The notes: a model not told the origin generated them from the letters alone. A stretch of 64,000 bases of DNA from Massilia rhizosphaerae (GCF_016093545.1 NZ_JADKYX010000009.1:62001-126000); one strand, 5' to 3'; shown: positions 53,781-61,953, numbered from the stretch's first letter. Numbers and translations are program-made.

Positions 53781-54700
53781 GGCCGGTGCCTCGGCGCGGG
53801 CCGGGCGAAGTTGCGCGCGGTGTCGGGCACCTCGACGTCGAGCGAGCGCGCGACGCCCTCGTTGACGATGGTGTGGAAGTAGCGCGGGAACTGGGCCGGC
53901 GGCAGCTCGCCGCCCGCGACGTAGCCGGCGACCATCTCGGCCACCTGGGTATTGATGTCCTCGACCTCGGAATACGTGGTCGCCAGCGCGCCCACCTTGA
54001 CCATGTCGGCCGAAAAGCCGATCACGCCCTGCTTGTGGCGGTAGGTCGAGAGCAGGATGTTGCGGAAGTTCTCCGTGTTGTAGACGGCGCTGTCGGGCAG
54101 CGCCAGCAACACGTCGGACTGGCCGATCTTGTCCAGCAGGCGGTTGATGCTCTCGTCCGGGGCCGCCTCCAGCACGTTCACCTGTTCGCCCTCCAGCAGC
54201 GGCTTGAGGAACGCGGTGTCCGGGCCGAGGATGGCGGCCACGCGCACGGGACGGCGGTACAGCAGGCCCACGAGGCGCAGCTGGTCGACCGGCGCCGGCT
54301 CCGCATACACGGCCGTGAACATTGCCGCGCGCGCCGGCGGCAGGGTGGCGAGGATGGAGCGCACGACCTGGCTCGACGTGAACGTGGAGATCACGACGCA
54401 GTCGCAGTGGCGCTGCGCGACCTCGCGCAGTGCGGTCGGGCCGATCGTCACGTACAGCATGCGCCGGTGCTGGGCCAGCTCCGTGCGGAACACGGCGAAC
54501 ACGGGCACGAGGCGGCGCACCAGGTCCTCGACGATGCGGCGCGTGATGGCGCTGTCGTCCGTCGGGACGATCTCGTAGCGGAAGCCTTGCACGGGCTCGG
54601 GCTTGATGTCGTGCGTGGCGGTGGCGTGGGCGGCGGAGGCCGACAGGATCGCCGCGGCAGCGATGACGCCGCAGACCGCGCGGCTGAGTATCCGGAACAC
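53777..54700 (-). CDS. Periplasmic binding-protein-like sensor partner (ABC substrate-binding type)
   Basis: The 307-residue protein has a signal peptide (FRILSRAVCGVIAAAAILSASAAHA) and a two-lobe fold of the ABC-sugar/tryptophan-like substrate-binding group: MLYVTIGPTALREVAQR, VAAILGPDTAFLKPLLEG, DVLLALPDSAVYNTENFRNILLSTYRHKQGVIGFS. No ABC transporter genes are present. It is placed between a NarL-type regulator and its kinase, overlapping the kinase start by four bases. It therefore most likely acts as a periplasmic signal receptor for the kinase, like LuxP or TorT, rather than in uptake. Confidence 0.8.
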   Translation of the reverse strand: MFRILSRAVCGVIAAAAILSASAAHATATHDIKPEPVQGFRYEIVPTDDSAITRRIVEDLVRRLVPVFAVFRTELAQHRRMLYVTIGPTALREVAQRHCDCVVISTFTSSQVVRSILATLPPARAAMFTAVYAEPAPVDQLRLVGLLYRRPVRVAAILGPDTAFLKPLLEGEQVNVLEAAPDESINRLLDKIGQSDVLLALPDSAVYNTENFRNILLSTYRHKQGVIGFSADMVKVGALATTYSEVEDINTQVAEMVAGYVAGGELPPAQFPRYFHTIVNEGVARSLDVEVPDTARNFARPAPRHRP

Positions 54701-54714
54701 GCTACACCATCCGG

Positions 54715-55365
54715 TCAGGGCTCGATCAAGCCATGCTTGACGGCGAGCTTGGTGATGTACGCCTGCCGGTGCACGCCGAGCTTCTCCTTCACGGCCTGGC
54801 TGATGTTGCTGATGGTCTTGGTCGACAGGTTGAGGCGCTCGGCAATCTCCATGTTCGTCAGGCCCTCGGCCATCAGCTTGAAGATTTCCAGGCTGCGCTC
54901 GTCCAGCTGCGATTGCGGCGACACGTCGCCGCGCACGGCCAGGCTGGCCAGGCGCTCCGCGATCTGCGGCAGGAAGTACAGCTTGCCCGCGTGCGCGTGG
55001 CGCACGGCGTCGGCCAGGTCGGCCGGATCACAATCCTTGGTGACGAAGGCGTGCGCGCCCAGGCGGTAGGTTTCCTTGATCAGGCTGTCCTGGTCGAACT
55101 GGCTGAGGAACACGATCTTCGCCTTCGGGTCGTTCCTGAGGATGTTCTGCGCGGCGTCCATCCCCGTCAGCTCGGTGCCGAAGCGGATGTCGAGCACCAC
55201 CACGTCCGGCCGGAATTCCGCATACATCGCGACCGCCTCGCTCGGGCTCTTGGCCTGGCCCACCACTTCCATTCCCTGCGCCGACAAGGACATCGCGAAC
55301 CCGGTCATCACGATCGGGTGGTCGTCCGCCAGCATCACGCGGATCGGCTTTTGCTCTTTCTGCAC
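54715..55365 (-). CDS. NarL/LuxR-family response regulator
   Basis: The 216-residue regulator has a receiver domain (DDHP near residue 14, acceptor in VVVLDIRFG, lysine in FVTKDCDP) and a LuxR-type helix-turn-helix (LDERSLEIFKLMAEGLTNMEIAERLNLSTKTISNISQAVKEKLG). The start is GTG 55365 with GGAG about 8 bases upstream. It is the first gene of the three-gene operon, followed after 14 bases by the binding protein gene. It would be phosphorylated by the HisKA_3 kinase encoded at the end of the operon. Confidence 0.92.
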   Translation of the reverse strand: MQKEQKPIRVMLADDHPIVMTGFAMSLSAQGMEVVGQAKSPSEAVAMYAEFRPDVVVLDIRFGTELTGMDAAQNILRNDPKAKIVFLSQFDQDSLIKETYRLGAHAFVTKDCDPADLADAVRHAHAGKLYFLPQIAERLASLAVRGDVSPQSQLDERSLEIFKLMAEGLTNMEIAERLNLSTKTISNISQAVKEKLGVHRQAYITKLAVKHGLIEP

Positions 55366-55520
55366 GTTCGATTCTCCAGGCTACTTCTGCTTTCAAGCGA
55401 AAGCACGGAGTCGATTATTCCACACAACAGCACCGGGCGCGAGGCGACTTGCGAGCATTTTCCCACACGTCAAGACGGCCTCGGCAATCAAGGAGAATTA
55501 CGTTTTGCTACGAAATAGCT

Positions 55521-55549
55521 TTACCGATTGCTAGGACGTGGCATATATT
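55521..55549 (+). promoter_or_regulatory. Candidate sigma-70 promoter of the TonB-domain gene
   Basis: TTACCG (55521-55526) and TATATT (55544-55549) are 17 bases apart, a good -10 with a moderate -35. It would give a start near 55557 and a 60-base leader before the gene at 55618. Confidence 0.4.
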
Positions 55550-55617
55550 GATTCCGTCCGTTGGATTTTCCGCTTCACTCCGATTTACGTCCGGCAACAA
55601 CAAGAAGGAGGATGGCC

Positions 55618-56289
55618 ATGCAATTCACGAGTCTCTCGAGCGGCAGCCGCCCCGACGGCAAGACCGCGAAATTCACCCTCGTCGCCGCCCTGCACGTCGC
55701 CATCGGCGCGGTGTTTATCCACAGCATCAACACGAAGACGATTTCCCTGTCCAGCCTGCCTGAACAGGTGCTCGTCATGATCGAACCGGAGCGCCCGACG
55801 CCGCCACCGCCGCCGCCCGAGCCGCCGCACCCGGCGCCGCAACTGGCGCCGCCGGACATCGTGGTGCCGAAGGTCGAGGTGGACGTCGCCCCGCCGCCGC
55901 AACCGGCGCCCGTCCAGGCGACCACCGAGCCGGACTCGTCCCCGTTCCCGGCCATGCCGGCCGAGATCGCGCCCGCGGCGCCGGCCACGCCCAGCGCCAA
56001 CACCGGCCAGATGCGCACGGCGGTGTTCGCGGACGCCAACGGCTGCACCTTGCCCGACTACCCGGCCGCGGCCGCGCGCCGCGGCGACACGGGCACGACG
56101 ACGCTGGCCCTGCTGGTGGGCGCCGACGGCCGCGTGAGTTCGTCGCGCGTCGAGCACTCGAGCGGCTCGCGCGACCTGGACCGCGCCGCCATCAACGCCC
56201 TGAGCCTGTGCAAATTCAAGCCCGCCACGAACAACGGCGTGGCGGAAGCCGGCTGGGCGAAACTGGCCTTCGTCTGGAAGCTCGACTAA
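55618..56289 (+). CDS. TonB family protein
   Basis: The 223-residue protein has the standard TonB plan. A short cytoplasmic tail leads to one membrane helix (FTLVAALHVAIGAVFIHSI). A proline-rich periplasmic spacer follows (PERPTPPPPPPEPPHPAPQ), then a C-terminal TonB domain (CTLPDYPAAAARRGDTGTTTLALLVGADGRV, DLDRAAINALSLCKFKPA). It would pass proton-motive energy to outer-membrane receptors, but no exbB/exbD or receptor gene is near. AAGGAGG is at the right distance for ATG 55618 and too close to the ATG six bases upstream. Two cysteines in the domain match those of the lipoprotein at 10436-10846. A clear terminator follows. Confidence 0.87.
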   Translation: MQFTSLSSGSRPDGKTAKFTLVAALHVAIGAVFIHSINTKTISLSSLPEQVLVMIEPERPTPPPPPPEPPHPAPQLAPPDIVVPKVEVDVAPPPQPAPVQATTEPDSSPFPAMPAEIAPAAPATPSANTGQMRTAVFADANGCTLPDYPAAAARRGDTGTTTLALLVGADGRVSSSRVEHSSGSRDLDRAAINALSLCKFKPATNNGVAEAGWAKLAFVWKLD

Positions 56290-56304
56290 TCCATTGCCCC
56301 TCTT

Positions 56305-56330
56305 GCCCGCCCTCCGGCGGGCTTTTTTTT
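56305..56330 (+). terminator. Rho-independent terminator after the TonB-family gene
   Basis: A perfect 7-bp stem GCCCGCC/GGCGGGC (56305-56311 and 56316-56322) with loop CTCC is followed by eight T residues (56323-56330). It ends the single-gene transcript and separates it from the M28-like gene, which has its own AAGGGAGA ribosome site. Confidence 0.9.
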
Positions 56331-56364
56331 GCACAACACCATAAGAATAAGGGAGACGTGCGCC

Positions 56365-58653
56365 ATGCGACACGCACCATTATTGGCCGTCTACGCGGCC
56401 TGCGGCCTGGCGCTGCTCCTCGCCTGGCTCGCGCTGCAGCCCCGTGCGGCCCCCGTGCCGACCGGGCCTTTCCTGCCGGGCTACAGCGCCGCGCGCGCGC
56501 AGGCGCACGTGGAGGCCCTCGCGCAGGCGCCGCGTCCGGCCGGCAGCGCCGCCAACGCCCGCGCGCGCGACTACCTGCTGGCACGCATCCGCGCGATCGG
56601 GCTGAAACCGCACGTGCAGGTCGACACCGTGTCCGCGACGTCCTGGGACTGGATGTCCCACGCGCAGATCACGGTGGCGACGGCGCGCAACATCGTCGTG
56701 CGCAAGCCGGGCACGCTGGGCGGCGGCGCGGCGCGGCCGGCCGTGCTGGCCATGGCCCATTACGATTCCGGCGCGACGACGCCGGGCGCGGCCGACGGCG
56801 CCGCCTCCGCCGCCGCGCTGCTGGACGCCATGCGCGTGCTGCAGGCCGGGCCGCCGCTCGACAACGACATCCTGTTCGTGTTCACGGACGCCGACGCCGT
56901 CCACGCGATGGGCGCGCGCGCCTTCATGCAGTCGCACGCGTGGGCCAAGCGCGTGCGCGTCGCGCTGCGCTTCGACAACGCCGGCAATCGCGGCCCCCTG
57001 GAATTGATCGGCGCGGCGCACGCGGACGGCTTCGCGGTCGACGCCTGGACACATGCCGCGCCGTCGCCGCACGGTTCGTCGTTCATGGCCGAGTTGTACG
57101 ACCGCCTGCCGCAAAGCGCGGGCGCGGCGCCGCTGGAGGTTGCCGGCTTCCCCGTGCTGCATTTCGCGACGACTCAGGGCGCCCTCGGCTACGAGGGCGT
57201 GCACGACCTGCCGCAACGCGTATCCGGCGCCAGCCTGCGGCACGAAGGCGACACGATGCTGGCGCTGCTGCGCCGCTTCGGCAACGCGCGCCTGCCGCCG
57301 CCGTCGAGCCCGCGCGGCCAGGTCTTTTTTCCGTTGCCGCTCGCCGGCATGGTCCACTACGATTACCTTCTGATCTGGCCGCTGGCGGCGCTGGCGTGCG
57401 CGCTGGGCGCCCTCGCGTGCCGCGCCGGCGTGCGCAACGGCGTGTCCAGCACCGACATCGCGGACGCCATGTTCAGCTGCGTGTTCATGGCCGTGGCGGC
57501 GACCTTCGGCGCCTACCTGTGCCGCGAAGCGCTGCCCGCGCTGCAGGCGCGCTATCCGGCGGCGGTGCTCGTGCAAGACAGCGGCGCGAACTGGCAGCTG
57601 CTGGCCTTCATGCTGCTGCCGGCCGCCGTCTTCGTCGCCCTGCAGCGGCGCCAGCAACAGCGGCTCGGCGTGGCGACGACGGCGCTGGGGGTGCTGCTCG
57701 CCGGCGATATCGCCCTCGTCGCGGTATGCGCGCACGCCCCCGGCGCCAGCTATGTGCTGGCCTGGCCGCTGCTGGCCGCGCAGGCCGCGTGGCTCGCGCT
57801 CGCGCATGCGCGCGCGTGGACGCGCGCGCGGCGGGCCTTCGTGGCCGTCTGCGGCGCGCTGCCGGCCGTCGTCCTGGTGCTGCCGGCCGTGCACGCGAGC
57901 CTCGCGTTCTTTTCGCCCGCCTGGCTGGTGCTGCCGTCGGCGCTCGTCTGCCTGCTGGCGGGGATGTGCGGCATGGCGCTCGACCTGCTGGCGCCGCGCT
58001 GGCTCGTGCGGCCGCTGCTGCTCGGCGCCGGCGTGTCGCTCGGCATGGCCTATGCGGCCGTTCCGCAGGTGCCGCAACTGCCCGTGCCGAACCGCCTCGT
58101 GTACTACAAGGACACGCCGAGCTGGCAGGCGTTCTGGCTGTACCCGCCAGTGCCGCTCGACGCCTGGACGCGGCAGGTCTTTCCCCACACGCTGCACCCG
58201 TATGTCATGCCCTATCTGTTCGGGCCCGATGCCGATCCCGTGTGGTATGCGGCGGCGCCGCGCGACGACGACGTCGCCTGGCCCGACCTCGTCATCGACA
58301 AGGACGAGCGGAGCCCGGCCCGGCGCCACGTGGAATTCCGCCTGCGTTCGAAGAACCGCGCCGCCGACATCGTCATGCGCGTGGAGGGGGCGTGTCCGCA
58401 CCGCACCGCCGTCGACGGCCGGCTGCTGACGGACCACGATTGCTTCAGCTGGCACCTTACCCTGCACGGCATGGAGGATGCCGAGATGCGCTTCGCGCTC
58501 GACTTCTGGGGCGATCCCGGCTTCCTCGTGTACATCCAGGAGCGCATCCCCGGCCTGCCCGAACGCGACCTGCCGCCGCGCCCGGCCGGCTTGCCGCCGC
58601 TGCTGCCGCTGACGGGGACGACGGTGTCGGCCGACGTGCTGCGGTTCCGCTGA
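56365..58653 (+). CDS. M28-like membrane peptidase, probably altered active site
   Basis: The 762-residue protein has an N-terminal helix (LLAVYAACGLALLLAWLAL), a lumenal M28-type domain (about residues 50-325) and then eight or so membrane helices with a C-terminal exposed domain. This is the plan of the vacuolar PFF1/ERMP1-like group. M28 motifs are partly kept: MAHYDSGATTPGAADGAAS (first His and bridging Asp) and RFDNAGNRGP. The catalytic/metal Glu-Glu pair, normally DxEExGLxGA, reads TDADAVHAMGA, with neither glutamate. It may therefore be inactive or bind other ligands. ATG 56365 follows AAGGGAGA. It ends ten bases before the convergent LuxR-type gene. Confidence 0.8.
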   Translation: MRHAPLLAVYAACGLALLLAWLALQPRAAPVPTGPFLPGYSAARAQAHVEALAQAPRPAGSAANARARDYLLARIRAIGLKPHVQVDTVSATSWDWMSHAQITVATARNIVVRKPGTLGGGAARPAVLAMAHYDSGATTPGAADGAASAAALLDAMRVLQAGPPLDNDILFVFTDADAVHAMGARAFMQSHAWAKRVRVALRFDNAGNRGPLELIGAAHADGFAVDAWTHAAPSPHGSSFMAELYDRLPQSAGAAPLEVAGFPVLHFATTQGALGYEGVHDLPQRVSGASLRHEGDTMLALLRRFGNARLPPPSSPRGQVFFPLPLAGMVHYDYLLIWPLAALACALGALACRAGVRNGVSSTDIADAMFSCVFMAVAATFGAYLCREALPALQARYPAAVLVQDSGANWQLLAFMLLPAAVFVALQRRQQQRLGVATTALGVLLAGDIALVAVCAHAPGASYVLAWPLLAAQAAWLALAHARAWTRARRAFVAVCGALPAVVLVLPAVHASLAFFSPAWLVLPSALVCLLAGMCGMALDLLAPRWLVRPLLLGAGVSLGMAYAAVPQVPQLPVPNRLVYYKDTPSWQAFWLYPPVPLDAWTRQVFPHTLHPYVMPYLFGPDADPVWYAAAPRDDDVAWPDLVIDKDERSPARRHVEFRLRSKNRAADIVMRVEGACPHRTAVDGRLLTDHDCFSWHLTLHGMEDAEMRFALDFWGDPGFLVYIQERIPGLPERDLPPRPAGLPPLLPLTGTTVSADVLRFR

Positions 58654-58662
58654 GCGCTGCCG

Positions 58663-59667
58663 CTACATGCGCGAGACGGACGGGCGCAGCTGTTCCAGCA
58701 GCCCAGCCTCGGACGAGCAGCCGAATTTTTCGTAGACCGCCTTCACGCAATCGCGCAGCACGGCGTCGCTGACTTCCATGTTGGCGCGCGCCGATTCGCG
58801 GCCGCCGCCCACCCCCATCCAGAACGCCACCTCCGCCTGTTGCGGCGACAGCTCGACGGAGCCGAGCGCGCGCCAGATGCGCAGCGGCAGCGGCACGACG
58901 AACTTCATGAAGATGCCGACCGTGCGGATGTACGCCGGATCCTCGGCATGCAGCGCGGCCGCGCCGCCGGCGCTCATCCACTGGGCGCGCGCCTCCAGCA
59001 CGCCGCCCGCCATCGCCAGCGTGCCGAGCGGCAGCAGCCACGGATAGCGGTCGCCGTGCGCCACGGATTCCACGAGGCGCAGGCAGAACGGGGGCAAGGT
59101 GCGGCGGTCGAAGACCTGGCGTTCCTGCGCCGCCAACTGGTCGAGCAGCGCGCCGGCCGAATCGCTCAGGTACAGGATCTGGCCGTCGACGGTGGCCAGC
59201 AGCATGGCCTCGTCCTCGACGACGCCGGCGCTGCCGGCCGCCAGCTCGGGCGCGTTGCGCAGCACGTGCTCGAAATACGTCGCCACGCGTTGCAGGTCTT
59301 CCTCGTCGTGCCGGTCGAACGGCGGCCCGTCGTGGCGCCACAGCGTGATCTCGCCCAGCCGCTGGCCGGCGTTCGAAAGCGGCGCCTGCAGCGTATCCAG
59401 CGCGGGCGTGGTCGGCACCGTAAAGCCGGCGTGGTCGCGGAACGCATAGCCGCTCGGCGGCGGCAGCACCGGCACGTACGACGCTTCGTGCGCGGCCAGC
59501 GGCGACGCCTCGGCCGGCTCGACGCGCAGCGCCAGCTCGGCGCAGGCATTCGGAATGAGTTCGCGCACCAGCGCGAACGCGTCCTGGACGATCGTCATCA
59601 GGTCCAGTCCCGCGTAGCACAGGATGCGCAGGCGAGCCCACTGGCGGCTGTTCTTTTTGCGGGACAC
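58663..59667 (-). CDS. LuxR-type transcriptional regulator with GAF-like sensory part
   Basis: The protein has about 334 residues if translation starts at GTG 59667 (VSRKKNSRQWARL), or 311 from ATG 59598. The C-terminal helix-turn-helix resembles LuxR (VELSPQQAEVAFWMGVGGGRESARANMEVSDAVLRDCVKAVYEKFG) but is divergent. The N-terminal 250 residues contain PAS/GAF-like stretches (FEHVLRNAPELAAG; EDEAMLLATVDGQILYLSDSAG). The GTG start preserves the basic N-terminus; no convincing ribosome site is visible for either start. A promoter is predicted at 59735-59763, and four tandem GGTTGTC repeats lie just before the GTG. Confidence 0.75.
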   Translation of the reverse strand: MSRKKNSRQWARLRILCYAGLDLMTIVQDAFALVRELIPNACAELALRVEPAEASPLAAHEASYVPVLPPPSGYAFRDHAGFTVPTTPALDTLQAPLSNAGQRLGEITLWRHDGPPFDRHDEEDLQRVATYFEHVLRNAPELAAGSAGVVEDEAMLLATVDGQILYLSDSAGALLDQLAAQERQVFDRRTLPPFCLRLVESVAHGDRYPWLLPLGTLAMAGGVLEARAQWMSAGGAAALHAEDPAYIRTVGIFMKFVVPLPLRIWRALGSVELSPQQAEVAFWMGVGGGRESARANMEVSDAVLRDCVKAVYEKFGCSSEAGLLEQLRPSVSRM

Positions 59668-59671
59668 GGGC

Positions 59672-59699
59672 GGTTGTCGGTTGTCGGTTGTCGGCTGTC
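59672..59699. repeat. Four tandem 7-bp repeats before the LuxR-type gene
   Basis: GGTTGTC occurs three times in a row and then once as GGCTGTC (59672-59699). It lies in the leader of the minus-strand regulator gene, directly upstream of its probable GTG start. Length change by slippage could alter leader spacing. Confidence 0.6.
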
Positions 59700-59734
59700 G
59701 GCGGATCAAGGAGAGGTAACGTAAAGCGCGGCTA

Positions 59735-59763
59735 ATACTGATCGTTACGACAACGAATGTCAA
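59735..59763 (-). promoter_or_regulatory. Sigma-70-like promoter of the LuxR-type gene
   Basis: On the minus strand TTGACA (59763-59758) and CAGTAT (59740-59735) are 17 bases apart. The -35 is perfect and overlaps the stop codon of the tetR-type gene; the -10 is moderate. The regulator gene can thus be transcribed apart from the tetR-type gene upstream. Confidence 0.5.
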
Positions 59764-60326
59764 CCGCCGGCGTCCCTCTCGACGCGCGCGAGCAGGCGCC
59801 GGCCCGCGTCGACGATGCGGAGGTCAAACCCCATCTGCGCACGCACGATCATGCCTTCCACGCACAGCATCGCCTCTTCCGCCACCCGTTCCGGCGTCCC
59901 CAGGCCCAGGCGCGCCGCGGCAGTGGCAAGATAGCGCTCCAGGTCGCGCTTGTGGCGCACGGCCTGGTCGCGGTGGCGCGGGTCGTCCGTCGCGCCCGTC
60001 TCCGCGACGGCATTGATGAAGGCGCAGCCGCGGAAATCGTCCTGCCCGAACCACTCGCCCAGCACGTCGGCCACGGCGGCCAGTCCTTCGCCGCGCGCGA
60101 GCCTGGCGTCGACGGCGGCGGTGAACCAGGCGGTCCAGTGCTCGTGGCGCCAGTCGAGGAAGGCGGCGATCAGGTCGTCCTTCGATGCGAAATGGCGGTA
60201 CAGCGACATTTTGGCGACGCCGGATTCCGCGACGATCCGGTCGATGCCGGTGGCGCGGAAACCGTCGCGGTAGAACAGGCGCTTGGCCGTGTCGAGGATG
60301 CGGTCGCGGGCGGAAGGCTGGGCCAT
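59760..60326 (-). CDS. TetR family transcriptional regulator
   Basis: The 188-residue repressor has the N-terminal TetR helix-turn-helix (ARDRILDTAKRLFYRDGFRATGIDRIVAESGVAKMSLYRHFASKDDLIAAFL) and a helical ligand domain (WFGQDDFRGCAFINAVAETG) as in the group that responds to electrophiles or small organic molecules. It is divergent from the DUF1348 gene. The shared gap has two nearly identical operators, one of which lies between the -35 and -10 of this gene, so it very probably represses both itself and the DUF1348 gene. Confidence 0.92.
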   Translation of the reverse strand: MAQPSARDRILDTAKRLFYRDGFRATGIDRIVAESGVAKMSLYRHFASKDDLIAAFLDWRHEHWTAWFTAAVDARLARGEGLAAVADVLGEWFGQDDFRGCAFINAVAETGATDDPRHRDQAVRHKRDLERYLATAAARLGLGTPERVAEEAMLCVEGMIVRAQMGFDLRIVDAGRRLLARVERDAGG

Positions 60327-60374
60327 GGTCGTGATCGTGATCGTGATCGGTCGGAATGCGGGGCTCCAGTATAT

Positions 60375-60394
60375 GATACAGACCTGTCTATATC
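60375..60394 (-). promoter_or_regulatory. TetR operator 1 within the tetR promoter
   Basis: GATACAGACCTGTCTATATC contains the palindrome AGAC-CT-GTCT with flanking ATA/TAT. On the minus strand, TTGATA (-35) and TATACT (-10) are 17 bases apart and the operator fills the spacer, so bound repressor would block RNA polymerase at the regulator's own promoter. Confidence 0.7.
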
Positions 60395-60437
60395 AACTAC
60401 CAGGATAGCCAGGCCGCACGGTGCCGGATTCGCATAC

Positions 60438-60457
60438 GATACAGACCTGTCTACATC
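60438..60457 (+). promoter_or_regulatory. TetR operator 2 before the DUF1348 gene
   Basis: GATACAGACCTGTCTACATC differs from operator 1 at a single position. The centres of the two sites are 63 bases apart, about six helical turns. This site lies 18 bases before the DUF1348 ATG and just upstream of its AAGGAG ribosome site. Confidence 0.7.
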
Positions 60458-60474
60458 ATTCATAAGGAGCGCAC

Positions 60475-60951
60475 ATGTCCGCCATCGAACCCCGTCCCCC
60501 ATTCCCACCGTTCACGCGTGAAACGGCCATCCAGAAAGTCCGCCTGGCGGAAGACGGCTGGAACAGCCGCGATCCGGAAAAAGTCGCGCTGGCGTACACG
60601 CCGGACAGCCGCTGGCACAACCGCACGGAATTCGTCGACGGCCGCGACCAGATCGTGCAATTCCTCGACCGCAAATGGAAGAAGGAACTGGACTACCGCC
60701 TCATCAAGGAACTGTGGGCCGTGGACGGCCACCGCATCGCCGTGCGCTACGCCTACGAATGGCACGACGATGCCGGCAACTGGTTCCGCACGTTCGGCAA
60801 CGAGAACTGGGAATTCGACGAGCGCGGCCTGATGCAGCGGCGCTACGCCTGCCTGAACGACATGCCGATCAAGGAATCCGACCGTAAATTCCACTGGCCG
60901 CTGGGCCGGCGCCCGGATGATCATCCCGGGCTGTCGGACCTCGGCCTGTAA
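60475..60951 (+). CDS. DUF1348 protein, NTF2-like fold
   Basis: The 158-residue cytoplasmic protein matches the DUF1348 family of NTF2-like (SnoaL-type) small barrels: [43 protein letters not shown], then [19 protein letters not shown] and [23 protein letters not shown]. The fold binds small hydrophobic ligands or serves as an isomerase; the activity of this family is not established. Start ATG 60475 has AAGGAG six bases upstream. It is predicted to be repressed by the divergent TetR protein and is therefore probably induced by the TetR ligand. Confidence 0.9.
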   Translation: MSAIEPRPPFPPFTRETAIQKVRLAEDGWNSRDPEKVALAYTPDSRWHNRTEFVDGRDQIVQFLDRKWKKELDYRLIKELWAVDGHRIAVRYAYEWHDDAGNWFRTFGNENWEFDERGLMQRRYACLNDMPIKESDRKFHWPLGRRPDDHPGLSDLGL

Positions 60952-60955
60952 GGCC

Positions 60956-61486
60956 TTATTCGATGACGCCGCAGGCGATGCGGGCGCCCCCGCCGCCCAG
61001 CGGTTTCGGGGTATCCGCAAAATTGTCGCCGCCGGCGTGGATCATGAGGGCCTTGCCCTTCACTTCGGCCAGCCTGGTGAGGCGCGGCGCCGTCACGGCC
61101 GTGCCGGCCCCGCCGTTGTCGCTCACGACGAGCGGCGGCAGGTCGCCCAGGTGGCCGTCGCCGGACGGGCCGGCGTGGTGCTTCGAGGCCGTCGGGTCGA
61201 GGTGGCCGCCGGCCGCGCCGGCCGCGACCTTCTTGCCGTCCTTCTCGCTCGTGCCGCAGCTGGCCATCTCGTGCACGTGGAAACCGTGCGTGCCCGGCGG
61301 CAGGCTCGTCAGGTTCGGCGTGAACACGAGGCCGCCCGGGGATTCGGTAATCGTCACGCTGCCGATCATCTTGCCGGTACCGTCGGCACTGACGAGGGTC
61401 ATCGGGGCGTGCAACTGGTCCGCGGCCTGGGCGCCGGCGGCTGCGCCGAGCGCGCATGCGAGTGCGATGAGCGATTTCAAAGTCAT
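60956..61486 (-). CDS. sodC: Copper/zinc superoxide dismutase
   Basis: The 176-residue periplasmic enzyme has a signal peptide (MTLKSLIALACALGAAAGAQA). The copper and zinc ligands are in GFHVHEMASC, GGHLDPTASKHHAGPSGDGHLGDLP and LMIHAGGDN. Two cysteines (MASCG and IACGVIE) give the conserved disulfide, and the C-terminal GGGGARIACGVIE is typical of bacterial SodC. It removes superoxide in the periplasm. A GAAAGGAGA site precedes ATG 61486. It ends five bases from the convergent DUF1348 gene. Confidence 0.95.
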   Translation of the reverse strand: MTLKSLIALACALGAAAGAQAADQLHAPMTLVSADGTGKMIGSVTITESPGGLVFTPNLTSLPPGTHGFHVHEMASCGTSEKDGKKVAAGAAGGHLDPTASKHHAGPSGDGHLGDLPPLVVSDNGGAGTAVTAPRLTRLAEVKGKALMIHAGGDNFADTPKPLGGGGARIACGVIE

Positions 61487-61653
61487 ACCGTCTCCTTTCA
61501 GGGGTCTTTCAGGTTGGGAATGTGTCGCCGGGATAGTGTATTCGATAAAAATTGATCAAGGTGAACGGGACGAGATGCTGAGCTGACACAACGGGCACCG
61601 TGGGGCGGACATGAACAATGGCAAGTCGAAATCGCCACTGCCAGGGAGACATC

Positions 61654-61953
61654 ATGCAAGAGTCTGAGGAAAATCAACTTGCCCAATTGCACCAGCAAAT
61701 CCTCGACGCGCATCCGGAACTCGCGGCCGACGCCAGCCTGCCGGAGCGGCTCGAGCGCGCGTATGCGCATACGGTCGAATTGGGATTCACGGACGGCGGC
61801 GCCATCGCCCGCTTCCTCCGCTACGAAGCCACCGCGCCGAATTTTTATCGCCAGCCGGCGATCGACGCGTGGCTCAGGGCGCCGGGCCAGCCGGTCGAGC
61901 AGCGCTTTGCGGACGTGCTGGAGCGGGTAAAGTCCAGGCTGCGGCGCGATTGA
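61654..61953 (+). CDS. Small hypothetical protein
   Basis: The 99-residue protein has no signal or membrane segment and looks largely helical (ENQLAQLHQQILDAHPELAADASLPERLERAYAHTVELGF, ending ERVKSRLRRD). I do not recognise the family. The start ATG 61654 has GGGAG eight bases upstream, and codon use is like that of its neighbours, so I regard it as a real gene. It lies alone between sodC (divergent) and the convergent phosphoesterase gene. The sequence gives no further hint at function. Confidence 0.6.
   Translation: MQESEENQLAQLHQQILDAHPELAADASLPERLERAYAHTVELGFTDGGAIARFLRYEATAPNFYRQPAIDAWLRAPGQPVEQRFADVLERVKSRLRRD

Noticed and set aside
55536..55556. TGGCATATATTGATT as a sigma-54 promoter before the TonB-family gene
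   Set aside because: The GG and the required GC are not 10 bases apart; the sequence fits a sigma-70 -10 (TATATT) better.
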